Shown: positions 1 to 7,135 of the stretch, one piece after another | Numbering within the stretch: position 1 is the first letter of the stretch | Layout: every line of letters starts with the position of its first letter | Assembly: GCA_946222725.1 (NCBI GenBank) | Contig: CAMIHT010000044.1 | Location: 1-10,145 of the forward strand | DNA length: 10,145 nt | Direction of reading: 5' to 3' | DNA from: Actinotignum schaalii | GTDB taxonomy: Bacteria; Actinomycetota; Actinomycetes; Actinomycetales; Actinomycetaceae | Program-made: the position numbers and the translations under genes | The notes under the pieces: model-generated | The model's database searches: none | What the model was told of the DNA's origin: nothing | Seen by the model: the letters and a program-made list of their open reading frames with translations, nothing else

Positions 1-85
1 GCGTAATCTTGCCGGGGCCTCTACTTCTATTCGCCGGGAGTTTGCCGACGACGACGAAACGGGCACCCTGACCTTTGGCTACTGA
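1..85 (+). CDS. C-terminal end of an unidentified protein (partial)
   Basis: Reading from base 2, the frame gives 27 residues to a TGA at 83-85. The tail runs through an Arg/Glu-containing stretch and an acidic DDDE run and ends in GTLTFGY. It has no internal stop, uses mostly GC-ending codons, and stops just before an 80-bp gap, which is what the end of a real gene converging on hrpB would look like. The rest lies outside the window and I do not recognise the family. The short length means an accidental open frame is possible. Confidence 0.5.
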   Translation, partial: RNLAGASTSIRREFADDDETGTLTFGY

Positions 86-165
86 GGCATAGTCCGGGAC
101 GGCCTGGGTGCACTTTAGCTGCGGCACTGCGCCTACCCGCCCGCGCTGAGCGGCACGCACCCGAT

Positions 166-2895
166 TTAGCGGCGCGGGCGGGCCCGCTTGGTGGGGCTGG
201 CGGTAGCGCCATCTTCCGGCCAGGGGTGACGCGGGTAGCGGCCACGCATTTCCGCCCGCACTTGGGCGTAGGGGCCGGCCCAGAAGCTTGCGAGGTCGTC
301 GGTGATGGCAACGGGCCGGGCGGCCGGGGAGAGGAGTTCGAGGGTGACGGGGATGCGCCCGCCGGCCAGGCGCGGGGTACGGGCCCAGCCGAAGGCTTCT
401 TGGACGCGCAGGCGTACGGTGGGCCGGGCTCCCGCATAGTGGATGGTGCGTTGTTCCCCGGTGGGGATAGTAATGCTGGCGGGGGCGAGTTCATCAAGGT
501 GGGTGGCTTCCGGCCAGGGCAGTAGGCGTTCAATATTTCCGGCCCCCAGGTTTCCCCAGCTGCCGCCCCGGGCGAGGGCAGCGAGTTCAGGCCCGGCTAG
601 TTCCTCGATGCGCTGGCGGAGTGCGGATTCTTCCATATCGGGCCAGGGTTCACCGAGGACGGTGTGAAGGAAGGCGAGGCGTTCGCGCAGGGCTTGGGCT
701 CCGGCGGTGAATTCGAGCGGGAGGGTTCCGGAGCTGGCCGCGGCGCTCACCCACGCGGTGGCGGCTGCGCGCGGGAGGCGCTCCACATCCCGGCCGCTGA
801 GTTCGATGGCTCCTAGGCGGGTGGTTTGCCGGGCGCGTAGGCGGCCTTTTCGGTAGCTGATTGCGGTGCCGGTGGCGATGAGGCCGCGGCCGGCTTGGCG
901 GGCGAGTTCTTCATCTGCGGGTACGGCGGCGCGGATGAGTGCATCCGCCCGGCCCTGGCTGGCGCTCACATCGGCTACCGCGAGCCAGGGTGATCCGAGG
1001 AGCGGGGAGCCTTGCGGGAGTATTGCCCCGCTGCCGTTAGCCAGAAGGTAGCGCCCTGAGGTGCTATCCACCGCGCGGGCCAGCAAATCCGGATAAGCCC
1101 AGGCGGTCACGAGGGCGAGGGCATCATCATTACGAGCAGCCCGGCTGGGTTTCCCGAAGCCGGATGCGCCGGTTTTACCGGAACCTGCGGTATCGGTTTT
1201 CCCACGACTGGGTGTGCCGCTGCCCGATTGCTCAATGCCACTCTGCCCGCTCTTACTCTGCCCGCTGCCGGTTGCCGCCACCTCACCCAGAGCGCGGCGG
1301 GCGAGTTTCTCGAGGCGCTGGGCTTGCCGGGCCCAGGCCGGTGAGACGGCGGTGGGCCACCGTGCCAGATCGGCCCCGGGGAGCCGGGGCGATTCCGCGA
1401 GCGCGGCCACGATCTGGGCTGCTGTGCCCGCCCCTAACCGCGAGGTAGTTTCCAGCAGGCTGCGGCCTAGCCGGGTGCTGACCGGGAGCGGGGCGAGGGT
1501 GCGGGCCAGGTCAGTGACCTGCCAGGCCCGCTCAGCACCGGCCGCATCATCCCCGGCGCCGTGTTCTGCCACCACGCAAGCGAGCGCGCTGAGGGTGCGC
1601 ATACCGGCCGCCACGCCCGGCTGCGGGGGCTGATCGAGGAGGGCGAGCCCGCGCCCTTCCGGGGCACCCCACACGGCAGCTTGCAGCAGAAAATCGGTGA
1701 GATCAGCCGTGTAGATTTCCGGGGTGGAGCGTTCCGCGAGGCGGGCCCAGGTAGCTTCGCTCATGACCCGATAAACAGTTCCGGGGCCTAAACGCCCGGC
1801 GCGCCCGCCGCGTTGGATACCGGCGGCTTGGGATTCCAGCACCGTGACCAGCCCGCTGATACCGCTGGCGTAATCGGTGCGGGGTTCCCGGGAGAGCCCA
1901 CTATCCACCACGATCCGCACCCCGGGGACGGTGAGGGAGGATTCCGCGATAGCGGTGGTCACAATAATGCTGCGGGTTCCCGCGACTTCGCGGAGTGCGG
2001 CATCCTGCTGAGCTCCGGTGAGGGAGCCGTGCAGGGGTGCCACCCGGGCGGGTAGATGGCTGAGCAAGCCCACCACGTACTCCACTTCCCGCACCCCGGG
2101 GAGGAAGACCAATATGTCACCGAGTTCCACTTCCCGGAAGGCCCGTTCCACCACCCGGGCCACGTGCGCCAGGAATTCCCGCCGCACCCCGAGCGCACCG
2201 TCCCGCGAAATTGTGCCGAGGGGTTCTTCCCCGCGCCCGGGTGGTGCGTAGCGCAGGGTGAGAGGATGTAACACGCCCGGAATATCCACGATCCGCGGGG
2301 ATTCCCCAGGCGCCGCGGCCCCAGCTTCCAGCAACGCAGCGGTGCGCTGAGATTCCACGGTGGCGGACATGGCAACCAGCAAAAGATCGGGGCGGAAAGC
2401 CGCGCGGGCTTCCAGGGCAAGGGCGAGGGCCAGATCGGCATCGAGGTGCCGTTCGTGCACTTCGTCGAAAATAAGCGCGCCGATACCGCGCAATTCCGGA
2501 TCGTTTTGCAGGCGGCGCACCGCGATACCGGGGGTGATCATTTCTATGCGGGTTTCCCGGCTTACCTGGGAATCCCCGCGCACGCTATAGCCGGCGGTAG
2601 CGCCCACCGGTTCCCCGAAGAGTTCGGCCAGGCGCCGCGCCGCAGCGCGCGCGGCCACCCGGCGCGGCTGAATCACGAGGACCCGCCCGGGCCGAGTACC
2701 GCTCGCATCGGTTCCTCCACGCACGCCTTCCGCGAGCGCGCGGGCTACGAGCGGCGGAATGAGCGTGGTTTTCCCGGTTCCCGGCGGCGCACTCACCACC
2801 GCGAGCGGCAGCGCTGCGCGCACCTCATCGAGGTGGGCTGCTACCGGCAGCACGGGCGGGGCAGCGAGCAGGCGAGCGCAGGGATCCGAGGTCAT
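166..2895 (-). CDS. hrpB: ATP-dependent DEAH-box helicase HrpB
   Basis: This 909-residue protein is a superfamily 2 RNA helicase-like NTPase of the HrpB branch. Motif I is APPGTGKTT at about residues 36-44, and motif Ia-like PRRVAARA is near 78. Motif II is DEVH at 144-147, motif III is SAT at 177-179, and motif VI is QRGGRAGR at 361-368. The C-terminal part matches the HrpB-specific domain, ending in a conserved-looking MRGRYPRHPWPED segment near 883-895. E. coli HrpB is a little over 800 residues, so this copy is longer. Much of the excess is a Ser/Gly/Gln-rich linker at about 540-588 (bases 1132-1278) between the helicase core and the C-terminal region. The ATG at 2895 has GGGAG about nine bases upstream. 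The physiological substrate of HrpB is poorly known, so RNA unwinding is inferred from family. It lies 99 bp downstream of the response regulator on the same strand and could be read through from it. Confidence 0.93.
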   Translation of the reverse strand: MTSDPCARLLAAPPVLPVAAHLDEVRAALPLAVVSAPPGTGKTTLIPPLVARALAEGVRGGTDASGTRPGRVLVIQPRRVAARAAARRLAELFGEPVGATAGYSVRGDSQVSRETRIEMITPGIAVRRLQNDPELRGIGALIFDEVHERHLDADLALALALEARAAFRPDLLLVAMSATVESQRTAALLEAGAAAPGESPRIVDIPGVLHPLTLRYAPPGRGEEPLGTISRDGALGVRREFLAHVARVVERAFREVELGDILVFLPGVREVEYVVGLLSHLPARVAPLHGSLTGAQQDAALREVAGTRSIIVTTAIAESSLTVPGVRIVVDSGLSREPRTDYASGISGLVTVLESQAAGIQRGGRAGRLGPGTVYRVMSEATWARLAERSTPEIYTADLTDFLLQAAVWGAPEGRGLALLDQPPQPGVAAGMRTLSALACVVAEHGAGDDAAGAERAWQVTDLARTLAPLPVSTRLGRSLLETTSRLGAGTAAQIVAALAESPRLPGADLARWPTAVSPAWARQAQRLEKLARRALGEVAATGSGQSKSGQSGIEQSGSGTPSRGKTDTAGSGKTGASGFGKPSRAARNDDALALVTAWAYPDLLARAVDSTSGRYLLANGSGAILPQGSPLLGSPWLAVADVSASQGRADALIRAAVPADEELARQAGRGLIATGTAISYRKGRLRARQTTRLGAIELSGRDVERLPRAAATAWVSAAASSGTLPLEFTAGAQALRERLAFLHTVLGEPWPDMEESALRQRIEELAGPELAALARGGSWGNLGAGNIERLLPWPEATHLDELAPASITIPTGEQRTIHYAGARPTVRLRVQEAFGWARTPRLAGGRIPVTLELLSPAARPVAITDDLASFWAGPYAQVRAEMRGRYPRHPWPEDGATASPTKRARPRR
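1132..1278 (-). repeat. Low-complexity Ser/Gly/Gln linker encoded inside hrpB
   Basis: Residues about 540-588 of HrpB are almost entirely Ser, Gly, Gln, Lys and Thr, with recurring SGQS and GSGK-like units. The DNA shows matching short repeats of the CTGCCCGCT type. No helicase motif lies here. It appears to be a flexible spacer between the helicase core and the C-terminal HrpB domain and could vary in length by repeat slippage. The boundaries are approximate. Confidence 0.6.
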
Positions 2896-2946
2896 GCTCC
2901 CATTCTCCCACGGGCCTCCGACACAATTTTCACCCCGAACCGCGGC

Positions 2947-2972
2947 GCGGGCGAACGGCGCACCCCGCCCGC
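2947..2972 (-). terminator. Possible weak hairpin after the response regulator
   Basis: On the minus strand, GCGGGCG (2972-2966) and CGCCCGC (2953-2947) form a perfect 7-bp stem with a 12-base loop, starting 22 bases after the response regulator stop. There is no immediate run of T, although an AAAATT tract follows about 20 bases on. It could weaken read-through into hrpB or be chance pairing in GC-rich DNA. Confidence 0.25.
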
Positions 2973-2994
2973 TGAGCGTAGGCGCACCACACGC

Positions 2995-3723
2995 TTACCC
3001 CGCACGCGAGGTTTCCGTCAGATAGGCCAGCACCGCCCGCACCCGGCGATTTTCTTCCCCGGGTTGCATCCCCAGCTTGAGGAAAATATTCGCCACGTGT
3101 TTGGAGACGGTCGCCCCGGTGAGGTAGAGCTCGGCGGCAATCGCAGAATTGGCATAGCCCCGCGCCATGAGCTCCAGGATTTCACGTTCGCGGGAGGTAA
3201 GCTCCGTGAGAAGTGACGGCGTCGTCGCCATTAATTGGGCCGCAACATCCGGATCCACAACAACGCCGCCCACCCCCACAATCTCCAGGGACCGCACGAA
3301 ATCCGCCACCCGCGCCACGCGATCTTTGAGTAAATACCCCAGGCCTCCCGGCGCATCGTCCCCGCTTGCATCCGAGGTCGTAGTCGCGGGGGAAGCGGAG
3401 GCACCGGCACCGGCTGCCGGGTGGAAGAGTTCGCGCGCGTAGGCCGGGGCGACGTATTGGGAAAGCACCATAATGCCCAGGGACGGGAATTCGCGGCGCA
3501 GCTCCACGGCGGCACGCAGGCCGTCGTCGCTCATGGTGGGTGGCATGCGCACATCGGTGATGACCAGGTCGGGGGCCTCCCCGCGGGCGGTGGCCGCGCG
3601 CACCGTCTCGTTCAGTTCCGGTGCGGTGGCCGCGGTCGCCACAATCGTGTGCCCGCGCCGCTCGAGCAGCCCGCATAGCCCTTCGCGAAACAGTGCGGAA
3701 TCATCCGCGACTACCAGACGCAT
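2995..3723 (-). CDS. NarL/LuxR-family response regulator
   Basis: This 242-residue DNA-binding regulator is phosphorylated by the kinase encoded just upstream. The receiver domain has the acidic pair D7-D8, the phospho-acceptor D57 in ITDVRMPP, S88 in VLSQY and K133 in YLLKDRV. A GerE/LuxR helix-turn-helix follows at about 172-235, with TSREREILELMARG and a recognition helix around TVSKHVANIF. The segment at about 101-127 is unusual: an Ala/Ser/Thr/Asp-rich insertion between the QYV...ARELF helix and the GGLGYLLKD strand, where close relatives normally have only a few residues. The ATG at 3723 lies inside the end of the kinase gene (23-bp overlap) and has a good GGAGGGG ribosome site about five bases upstream, indicating coupled translation. 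The likely target is the divergent dyad at 4814-4835. Confidence 0.92.
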   Translation of the reverse strand: MRLVVADDSALFREGLCGLLERRGHTIVATAATAPELNETVRAATARGEAPDLVITDVRMPPTMSDDGLRAAVELRREFPSLGIMVLSQYVAPAYARELFHPAAGAGASASPATTTSDASGDDAPGGLGYLLKDRVARVADFVRSLEIVGVGGVVVDPDVAAQLMATTPSLLTELTSREREILELMARGYANSAIAAELYLTGATVSKHVANIFLKLGMQPGEENRRVRAVLAYLTETSRAG

Positions 3724-4765
3724 CCGTCCCCTCCGTTCTCGGATTTTCGCTGAGCGCCGCCACCCCGGCCCCGCTCCCCCACTCCCCGCGATGCAGCAGC
3801 AGCGGGATGCGCGCGCGAATTTCTGTAGGCCCGCCCACCGGGCTGGAAATACGCAGACTACCGCCGAAAGTAGCGAGCCGCTCGCCGATCCCGCGCAGCC
3901 CGCTACCCGGAATCACGCCGCCCGGGCCGGTATCGGTGATGCTGAGGTGAAGGTCATCGTCGGCGATGAGCAGCACGGTCACGGTGGCGGCGGGCGCGTG
4001 TTTAGCAACGTTCGTTAGCGCTTCGGCCACCGTGAAGTAAGCGGCGGCGATCACGCCTTCGGGGATCTCGGGTAGCGGGCTCGGCACCCGCAGGGTGGCG
4101 GGCACCGGCGCGGAAACCACCAGATCGTGTACCGCCGCTTCCAACCCCAGGTCAGAAAGCACTTTCGGATGAATACCGGCCACCGTGCGGCGGAGCGAGG
4201 TGAGGGCCAGTTCCGCGCGGTCCTGCGCGGACGCCATGCGTTCGCGCGCAGCTTGAAGATCCGCCGAGCTCACCGCGCCGCTCGCGTCACCTTCCAGCAG
4301 AAACGCCGCCTCACCCACATCCATTGAGGTTGCGACCAGGTACTGCTGGGCGCCGTCGTGCAGGTCGCGTTCGATGCGGCGTCGTTCAATTTCAAAAGCC
4401 GCGGCAATGGAACGTTGCGCGTGCACAACGTCGCGGTGATCGGATGGTTCCGCCATCCAGGTCGACGACGCCGGAGCCACGTCCGCGAGCGCCCGCCCGT
4501 TCCCGCGCCACACTATCCATGCGGCCCCGCCCAGGGCCAGCAGACCGGCCAACCCGATGATGATCGGAATCGGGCTGAATCCGCCGAGCAGCGAGAGTCC
4601 CGCCACCGCCACGAATACCAGGGCGATGGTGCCGAGGGCGCCCGCGAGCACCCCGCGCACCGTGGCGTGGCGTAGTTGCTGCGCCACCGCTCGGGTGTTA
4701 TCCACGTGCATGGCGATGTCCACGCCCGTGGCGTGCTCACCGTGCTCGGTGCTCTGCGTTGTCAT
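3701..4765 (-). CDS. NarL-type sensor histidine kinase with two membrane helices
   Basis: This 354-residue membrane kinase belongs to the HisKA_3/HPK7 class. Two hydrophobic helices at about 39-60 and 66-86 are separated by only about five residues, so there is essentially no extracellular sensor domain. The dimerisation and phosphotransfer helix carries the expected ERRRIERDLHDGAQQ with the phospho-accepting H136. The HATPase_c domain has the N box EALTNVAKH (N252), G1 box DTGPGG (278-283) and G2 GSGLRGIGERL (287-297). It is the first gene of a pair with the response regulator. No convincing Shine-Dalgarno site precedes the ATG at 4765; a GGCGGT lies right against it. Its promoter region contains the dyad and half-site shared with the divergent ABC genes. 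Sensing through the membrane or via the transporter is inferred from the short loop. Confidence 0.92.
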   Translation of the reverse strand: MTTQSTEHGEHATGVDIAMHVDNTRAVAQQLRHATVRGVLAGALGTIALVFVAVAGLSLLGGFSPIPIIIGLAGLLALGGAAWIVWRGNGRALADVAPASSTWMAEPSDHRDVVHAQRSIAAAFEIERRRIERDLHDGAQQYLVATSMDVGEAAFLLEGDASGAVSSADLQAARERMASAQDRAELALTSLRRTVAGIHPKVLSDLGLEAAVHDLVVSAPVPATLRVPSPLPEIPEGVIAAAYFTVAEALTNVAKHAPAATVTVLLIADDDLHLSITDTGPGGVIPGSGLRGIGERLATFGGSLRISSPVGGPTEIRARIPLLLHRGEWGSGAGVAALSENPRTEGTDASGSRG

Positions 4766-4770
4766 ACCGC

Positions 4771-4778
4771 CATGGTAG
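4771..4778. promoter_or_regulatory. Third half-site matching the dyad operator
   Basis: CATGGTAG at 4771-4778 repeats the ATGGTAG core of the left arm of the 22-bp dyad, in the same orientation. The two ATGGTAG cores start at 4772 and 4814, 42 bp apart, which is about four helical turns. It sits six bases upstream of the kinase start codon, where a bound regulator could block that gene. A seven-base match can occur by chance. Confidence 0.35.
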
Positions 4779-4813
4779 CCGGCGCGGGCTCGTCCCCACG
4801 TGCGAATCCGGCA

Positions 4814-4835
4814 ATGGTAGACCTAGCTCTACCAT
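4814..4835. promoter_or_regulatory. 22-bp inverted repeat, probable operator of the two-component/ABC module
   Basis: Perfect 8-bp arms ATGGTAGA (4814-4821) and TCTACCAT (4828-4835) flank a six-base centre, CCTAGC, whose inner CTAG is itself palindromic. It lies in the 124-bp gap between the kinase gene (-) and the ABC ATPase gene (+), about 49 bp and 55 bp from the two start codons. NarL/LuxR-type regulators bind as dimers to such dyads, so binding by the neighbouring response regulator is the simplest reading. I could not place convincing -35/-10 boxes, so activation or repression cannot be assigned. Confidence 0.65.
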
Positions 4836-4889
4836 AAGTGTGGAGTACGAGCCCTGCCGCCACCGGCCAATCGGAAGTTGACTAGAGCC

Positions 4890-5612
4890 ATGGATACAAC
4901 ACAGAATTTCGCCCCGGATTTGGTGGCGAATAATCTCACGAAGAATTTTGGGAACGTGGCGGCGCTGCGCCGGGTATCATTGCGGATTCCCGGCGGGCAG
5001 TCGGTGGCGATTATGGGCCCGTCCGGTTCGGGTAAGTCCACGCTGCTGCACTGCCTGGCGGGGATTATTGCGCCCACCACCGGCACGGTGCTGCTGGGCA
5101 ACGAGCCGATTTCGGATATGTCCGATGGGCAGCGTTCGAAAATGCGCCTGGAGAATTTCGGTTTTGTGTTCCAGGACGGTCAGCTGGTTCCCGAACTGCC
5201 GGCCCGGGAAAATGTAGCGGTGCCGCTGCTGCTCCAAGGCAAGCCGCGGCGAGAGGCGCTGGCGGCGGCGGATATGTGGCTGGCGCGGCTCGGGGGGGAA
5301 CCCGAACGCCACCGCCGCCCGGGAGAAATGTCCGGCGGGCAGCTCCAACGCGTAGCTATTGCGCGGGCCTTAGCGGGCCAACCTGCGGTGGTGTTTGCCG
5401 ATGAACCGACCGGCGCCCTCGATCAGGCCACCGGCCACGAAGTTACCCAGATCCTCACCACCGCCGCGAAAATGAGCGGGGCCACCCTCATTATCGTGAC
5501 CCATGACCCGAATGTGGCTGCCTGGTGCGAACGCCTCGTGGAAATTCGCGACGGCGTTATCCACGCCGATTCGACTAACTCCACCACCGCGAACGGAGGC
5601 GAACTGCAATGA
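4890..5612 (+). CDS. ABC transporter ATP-binding protein (MacB/LolD-like)
   Basis: This 240-residue ATPase powers the membrane partner encoded next. Walker A is GPSGSGKST at 43-51, the Q-loop is FVFQDGQL with Q95, the signature is SGGQ at 148-151, Walker B ends in VVFADEPTGALD with D171-E172, and the switch histidine is H205 in IVTHD. The pattern is that of the MacB/LolD/FtsE branch that pairs with FtsX-type permeases. I chose ATG 4890. An in-frame TTG at 4878 would add four residues, but it directly abuts the GGAAG at 4873-4877 and so has no room for a ribosome site. GGAAG is 12 bases from the ATG, which is slightly long. The stop overlaps the permease start by ATGA. The substrate is not evident; antimicrobial peptides or other drugs are common for this arrangement. 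Confidence 0.93.
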   Translation: MDTTQNFAPDLVANNLTKNFGNVAALRRVSLRIPGGQSVAIMGPSGSGKSTLLHCLAGIIAPTTGTVLLGNEPISDMSDGQRSKMRLENFGFVFQDGQLVPELPARENVAVPLLLQGKPRREALAAADMWLARLGGEPERHRRPGEMSGGQLQRVAIARALAGQPAVVFADEPTGALDQATGHEVTQILTTAAKMSGATLIIVTHDPNVAAWCERLVEIRDGVIHADSTNSTTANGGELQ

Positions 5613-7000
5613 AAATCCTCTCCTTCGCGCCGCGCCTCACCCTGGCCCGGTTGCGCGCCCGCACCGGTAATGCCTGGCTGGATATTCTCGCGGTCCTCAG
5701 CTTCACGCTGGCAGCCACCATGGCGCTGACGATCGCCGGCGGCATTTTCATGTTCTATAACTGGAATTTCCACCCGAGCCCGGCCATGGCCGCCCACCTC
5801 GACGCCCTGAGCGAGACCCTGGGGGCCGGCCTCACGGAAATGTATCTCGGCCTGGCGCTTTTTGCCGGGGCGCTCCTGGTTATCCCCATTTCTTCCCTAG
5901 CTTCCGGGGCCGCCCGGCTGGGCGCGCAGGATCGTTCCCAGCGCCTGGCCTCCCTGCGCCTCGTTGGCACTACCCGCACCCAAACAATTGCGATCTCGCT
6001 GTGCGAAACGGTGGTGCAATGGCTGCTGGGCACCGCCTTGGGCACGGTGCTCTATCTGGTGACCCTACCGGGTTGGCGCGCGCTGAGTTTCCTCGGGCTG
6101 CCTATTAATCCGGCCCAGATGCTGCTGCCGGTTGCCTATATTGCCGCGGTTATTGCGCTACTTTTCGTGGTCACGCTGGTATCGGCACTGGGCGGGCTGA
6201 TGCGGGTGTCGATTTCACCCCTGGGGGTGGCGCGCCGCGAAACTCCGCGTGCGCTGCGGGCTTGGCGCCTCGCGGTGTTCGCCGTCGCCGGATTAATGTA
6301 CGTGCTGGTGGCTAATGCTCGTGGCGGTTCCACTCCCATCGTGCAAATCATGATGATGGCGGGCGTGCTGCTCGTCTTCCTTTTCGCACTCTCGGTCGCG
6401 GCTTCCTTTATTATTCAGGTGCTGGCCTATCCGCTCGTGCACTCGCGCCACGCAACGCTTCTCATGGCGGCGCGGCGGATTCTCAACGACCCGCGCGCGG
6501 TGTGGCGCAGTGTCTCCACTCTCGCGCTGCTGTGTTTCATCGGCGGCTACACGTCAACACTTCCGGAACGGAGCGGTTCGGATTCGGTGGCGATTCGCTT
6601 GGTGTCCGCAGATATTGGCACGGGCGTCATGGTGACTCTCGGTTTCGGTTTTGCGGTGGTGGCGCTGTCCAGTCTCACGAATCACGCCTCCCTCGTTTTT
6701 GAATCGGCGCAGCAGACGCAGTCCTTGCGTTTTCTCGGTTTCCCCACGGCGGTCTTCACGCGGATTCGGATCCTGCAAACCTTTATTCCCTTGGTAGTAA
6801 CGACGGCGCTGACCACCGCGCTCGGGGTGGGTATGTCTCTTATGACGAATTACTCCTGGGGTGCCCGGCTGGATAGCGCTGCTTTCACGAAACTCGGGAT
6901 TATTACGGTCCTTGGTTTGGCCATGTGCCTGGCAAGTATTTTGGTAGTGACGCCGCTGGAAACTCGGGTGGTGCTGGCGCGCGGGCGCGCGAATGATTGA
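5609..7000 (+). CDS. ABC transporter permease, FtsX-like, about ten membrane helices
   Basis: This 463-residue integral membrane protein is the partner of the preceding ATPase. Hydrophobic segments can be placed near residues 23-49, 74-97, 125-152, 168-198, 218-236, 245-276, 299-317, 336-358, 383-411 and 427-449. After the second helix comes DRSQRLASLRLVGTTRTQ, and a second copy of the theme, QQTQSLRFLGFPTAVF, follows the eighth. These look like the coupling segments of two FtsX halves in one chain. Unlike BceB-type permeases there is no large extracellular domain between helices seven and eight; that loop is under 20 residues. The start ATG forms an ATGA overlap with the ATPase stop, so translation is coupled. 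Control by the divergent two-component system is inferred from the shared intergenic dyad. Direction is probably export or membrane extraction; the substrate is unknown. Confidence 0.88.
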   Translation: MKILSFAPRLTLARLRARTGNAWLDILAVLSFTLAATMALTIAGGIFMFYNWNFHPSPAMAAHLDALSETLGAGLTEMYLGLALFAGALLVIPISSLASGAARLGAQDRSQRLASLRLVGTTRTQTIAISLCETVVQWLLGTALGTVLYLVTLPGWRALSFLGLPINPAQMLLPVAYIAAVIALLFVVTLVSALGGLMRVSISPLGVARRETPRALRAWRLAVFAVAGLMYVLVANARGGSTPIVQIMMMAGVLLVFLFALSVAASFIIQVLAYPLVHSRHATLLMAARRILNDPRAVWRSVSTLALLCFIGGYTSTLPERSGSDSVAIRLVSADIGTGVMVTLGFGFAVVALSSLTNHASLVFESAQQTQSLRFLGFPTAVFTRIRILQTFIPLVVTTALTTALGVGMSLMTNYSWGARLDSAAFTKLGIITVLGLAMCLASILVVTPLETRVVLARGRAND

Positions 7001-7135
7001 GAACCAATTCAGGAATTAAGCGTCGACGCCCCGGGTATAAAGACCCGCTGGCAGCCCGGGCACGGTGGCAGAATGGGTGATGTTCAGGTCACAATTCTCA
7101 GTGCGGAGGGCTCACTTCGCGGGAAGGATATTCCG
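7001..7135 (+). promoter_or_regulatory. Leader of the flavodoxin gene with a possible -10 box
   Basis: This 135-bp gap follows the permease. TATAAA at 7036-7041 is a plausible -10 element, but the -35 region around 7013-7018 (GAATTA) is poor. Two CCCGGG copies (7030-7035 and 7055-7060) could pair across a 19-base loop, and GGGT/ACCC at 7033-7046 could form a small hairpin. There is no T-run, so a terminator for the ABC operon is not supported. An in-frame ATG at 7073 makes the last 63 bases potentially coding. Confidence 0.3.

Noticed and set aside
173..186. Terminator hairpin GCGGGC/GCCCGC at the hrpB end
   Set aside because: It has only a two-base loop, lies inside coding sequence for Arg/Pro codons, and lacks a T-run.
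27..533. 168-residue minus-strand open frame overlapping the end of hrpB
   Set aside because: It is Pro/Ser/Arg-rich low-quality protein in a different frame of the HrpB C-terminal coding region.
2446..3216. 256-residue open frame on the + strand across the hrpB/regulator junction
   Set aside because: It is antisense to hrpB and the response regulator, crosses their gap, and has no recognisable motif. Long antisense frames are common in GC-rich genes.
3473..4018. 181-residue + strand open frame opposite the regulator and kinase
   Set aside because: It is rich in Arg, Pro and Ala with no domain and is fully explained by two well-supported genes on the other strand.
4878..4889. TTG start for the ABC ATPase
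   Set aside because: The only purine-rich ribosome site directly abuts the TTG with no spacing. ATG 4890 is better placed and loses no domain residue.
7030..7060. Terminator for the ABC operon formed by two CCCGGG copies
   Set aside because: CCCGGG is self-complementary, the loop is 19 bases and no T-run follows, so pairing may be chance.
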